Under the pieces are notes generated by a model. That model did no database searches, was not told where the DNA came from, and saw only the letters and a list, made by a program, of their open reading frames with translations. The translations under genes were made by a program, and so were the position numbers. From contig JALNZQ010000148.1 in NCBI GenBank assembly GCA_023229165.1, positions 1 to 6,775 on the forward strand: a stretch of 6,775 nt of DNA, in the 5' to 3' direction. Positions 5,801-6,775 of this stretch are shown piece after piece (the first letter of the stretch is position 1; every line of letters begins with the position of its first letter). Source of the stretch: Methanothrix sp. (GTDB taxonomy: Archaea > Halobacteriota > Methanosarcinia > Methanotrichales > Methanotrichaceae).

Positions 5801-6775
5801 GACTGGTTGAGCTATGAATGGCTTTGCATGCTCGAAGAAGTGGATCATAAAGCTGCAGGTATGGTAGTGAATAGTCTTATTTCCAAAGATGAATCTATCT
5901 TGATTCGCTTAAAGGAAAACCAAGATTTGATGTTGCCACTTAATGAGATCGGCTGTTTTTCTCCAGATTATTTCATTATCGAATCTGCTTCTATCCAGTC
6001 AGATTCAAAAAGAGTTGCTGGCATATTTGATAAAAAGAAAGAGATTATTTCTGAGATAAGGAAGAGAATTCCGCGTAGTCTATTGATTAATCGTATAGAA
6101 ATACTGACAAAATATGGATTAAGCGTTCCTAAATGGCTAATAGCAGAAACTGAATATTATTCCTATGATAATAAATTGGCTACAATGCCGATTCTGCAAG
6201 CGGGAGATTCAATTGTTCTATCTTCTATTGCTCAGTCAGGCAGATGGAATAGACACCAAGTCTCTGCAAGTCAGATCTTAATCTATGCTAAAATATTGGA
6301 GGAGTCGATAGATGAATCGGTTAAAAGGCTCATTAGGCTATCATCTATAGGTTTTTCAATTCCTCCAATAAATCATTATGATTTTTCCGATATAGAAATG
6401 GATGAACAGGATTATATTTTAATATCAGAAGATCTTGATGGGCAAATACCATATATCAAAGATAATGTATCGATAATTCATATCTTAAGAGCAACTGGAT
6501 TATTAAAAACTTCAATTAAAATAATCTTAAGCCGTTTACGGAAATTTGCTCCATTGGGATTAAAAGTCCCAGATATCGAGCTAAATAAATTTGACGATTT
6601 TGCATTGACTAAAGAAGATGTGATTTTAATTTCTGAAGTTCCGGGAGCCCAAGAACAAAAATCAACATATATTTTAACTGGCATTCATATCTTAAAAGCC
6701 TCAAGATCATTAAATGAATCTGTTGGATGTGTATTAAGGCGACTGCAGAGATTATCTCCTTTTGGATTAGTTGCT
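2885..6775 (+). CDS. Caspase-like protease fused to HSP90-type ATPase and C-terminal repeats (C-terminus beyond window)
   Basis: Open for 1297 codons with no stop, so partial. Residues 1-245 are a caspase/metacaspase-like (C14) protease: KYRALLIGVPEY strand, catalytic His82 in SGHG, catalytic Cys133 in FFIDACRE, then IFSCEPGEVSRY. Residues about 260-440 are helical (LSPAEVALLSIVPFIHEAVL, AIAIWLMNR) and fit the inactive-HD-like region reported in such proteins. Residues about 510-600 may be a winged helix. Residues 638-955 are an HSP90/GHKL ATPase: RELYQNALDA (Glu665, Asn669), EDNGIGM (Asp716-Met721), QFGIGVFSYF (764-773), AGTRIRL (818-824), and LTIDRKKI, where Arg946 sits like the HSP90 catalytic-loop Arg. 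From 1029 on are at least four ~52-residue repeats. No signal peptide or membrane segment, so probably cytosolic. The inferred role is a regulated suicide protease in defence, with ATPase-driven switching and Pepco as partner. Domains are clear; substrate and trigger are unknown. Confidence 0.9.
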   Translation, partial: MPKYRALLIGVPEYDSDAIVDLPFIRNDIIKLEKALESSGYHVRSVGLKENPTANLIKQQIHKFCVKEKEPGETLIICFSGHGLHYDGIDYLVPFDAYTEDITNIASYLVPLDFTEVFENSAAAAIIFFIDACREGIELGSESVLNIVNWGKGKLKSIRNRDVATIFSCEPGEVSRYVAKPDGFSFFSRALAEVIQAECQASTFEEVIAEIQIKLNALTDSNDKPRQTVRVHLETFAGENRLSKRTICKGSKNIEAKSITEDSWYQSALFNEMWNADSLKNDASIEDLRSNVSQLVAACRKEWSDSIEALPNNTWRDERYPIRIIELIAFHVSRCGALKLSPAEVALLSIVPFIHEAVLAAAVKKAVNADPLSLKNSGNVTGFRASLEMTHLSLPQFVRKAQSLKENKQIAEHDAIAIWLMNRCILREPYVWMDKSQEGYISDNLMEAILLPSKNQSRHIKESLTKNRLLEMALCINSNPERIERSDRPRAFKPEAYVAPSSQHQQVIREKLLAYLLTLFGWMAIDVRMLHEVIIDHIGLSDPITSEDVLRTINDASWVPDAGGKSLQAICRHPAVDLALHEHVQQANVVLEAIRKKIHAKEDGMDILDDLPLRLTAHEICPESTENEMPLYETPHLRFQLAHNEIRELLMGEQLYGDPALAIRELYQNALDACRYRQARIAYLERMRIYAGPKWEGHIIFRQGIEDGRHYIECEDNGIGMGRHELADAFSCAGKRFADMPEFIEEQAEWLRCDPPIRLYPNSQFGIGVFSYFMLADELSIETCRLDRKGNPGENLIIQISGSGSLFRVRPFNKHTDAGTRIRLYLNKTQYKEKWGGQKDISCLDIMRDQLWVSEFTTDVVRDDEMDTWIPGKLHKKFSGEDSILTPKKPGLWWIKTNSNHFSHYHDGSWFGDGKLLADGIDTESHFICAIIDLNQAYRPKLTIDRKKIVEWDRRYATNLVRDQIQVLVENQDWLSYEWLCMLEEVDHKAAGMVVNSLISKDESILIRLKENQDLMLPLNEIGCFSPDYFIIESASIQSDSKRVAGIFDKKKEIISEIRKRIPRSLLINRIEILTKYGLSVPKWLIAETEYYSYDNKLATMPILQAGDSIVLSSIAQSGRWNRHQVSASQILIYAKILEESIDESVKRLIRLSSIGFSIPPINHYDFSDIEMDEQDYILISEDLDGQIPYIKDNVSIIHILRATGLLKTSIKIILSRLRKFAPLGLKVPDIELNKFDDFALTKEDVILISEVPGAQEQKSTYILTGIHILKASRSLNESVGCVLRRLQRLSPFGLVA
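5969..6775 (+). repeat. Four tandem ~52-residue units at the C-terminus of the caspase-HSP90 protein
   Basis: Units run at 5969-6130 (residues 1029-1082), 6209-6367 (1109-1161), 6413-6571 (1177-1229) and 6620-6775 (1246-1297, cut by the window). Each begins with a hydrophobic strand such as YILIS or VILIS, has a helix with a repeated HIL motif (SIIHILRA, GIHILKA), then an S-x(4)-L-x-R-[IL] helix, and ends in G-[LF]-x-[IV]-P (GLSVP, GFSIP, GLKVP). Starts of units 2-4 are 68-69 residues apart; unit 1 to 2 is 80. The first unit is the most diverged. The pattern suggests helix-turn-helix or winged-helix modules, as reported next to HSP90-like ATPases in conflict proteins. More units probably follow beyond the window. 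Confidence 0.65.

Overview
The window looks archaeal and most resembles a methanogen of the Methanothrix/Methanosarcina type. The reasons are a Csa3-type CARF transcription factor, Shine-Dalgarno sites of the GGTGA/GGAGG form, and BRE/TATA promoter boxes about 25-35 bases upstream of starts. The taxonomic guess is an inference; no rRNA or other marker is present.

Left part (1-2160, by-eye GC about 50%): four genes on the minus strand. Read in transcription order they are a cysteine-less carboxymuconolactone decarboxylase/AhpD-fold protein (2160-1837), a Csa3-like CARF-HTH regulator (1672-1043), a small beta-rich conserved hypothetical (975-595), and the N-terminal part of a SNF2-family helicase (554 to beyond base 1). 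The helicase is easy to miss because it leaves the window and carries an apparent one-base frameshift near 368. No CRISPR repeats or cas effector genes are visible.

Middle (2161-2552): a gene-poor gap. It has a good divergent promoter for each flank and a weak minus-strand ORF (2493-2284) that may be a gene remnant.

Right part (2553-6775, mostly AT-rich): a plus-strand two-gene unit that is the highlight. A 108-residue protein resembling the Pepco (peptidase co-occurring) domain is followed after 5 bases by a giant ORF, open for 1297 codons to the window edge. The giant protein reads in order: caspase-like (C14) protease with the His82/Cys133 dyad; a helical, inactive-HD-like middle region; an HSP90/GHKL ATPase with intact E665, N669, D716-G718 and QFGIG boxes plus a catalytic-loop-like Arg946; and at least four copies of a ~52-residue unit, probably winged-HTH-like. 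This architecture fits the predicted NTP-dependent conflict/programmed-death systems described by comparative genomics (Aravind group). The working model is inference: the HSP90-like ATPase acts as a conformational switch, the C-terminal repeats or Pepco partner sense the trigger, and the caspase cleaves targets to abort infection. The lower GC and position beside a lone CARF regulator and a damaged helicase suggest a horizontally acquired defence island.
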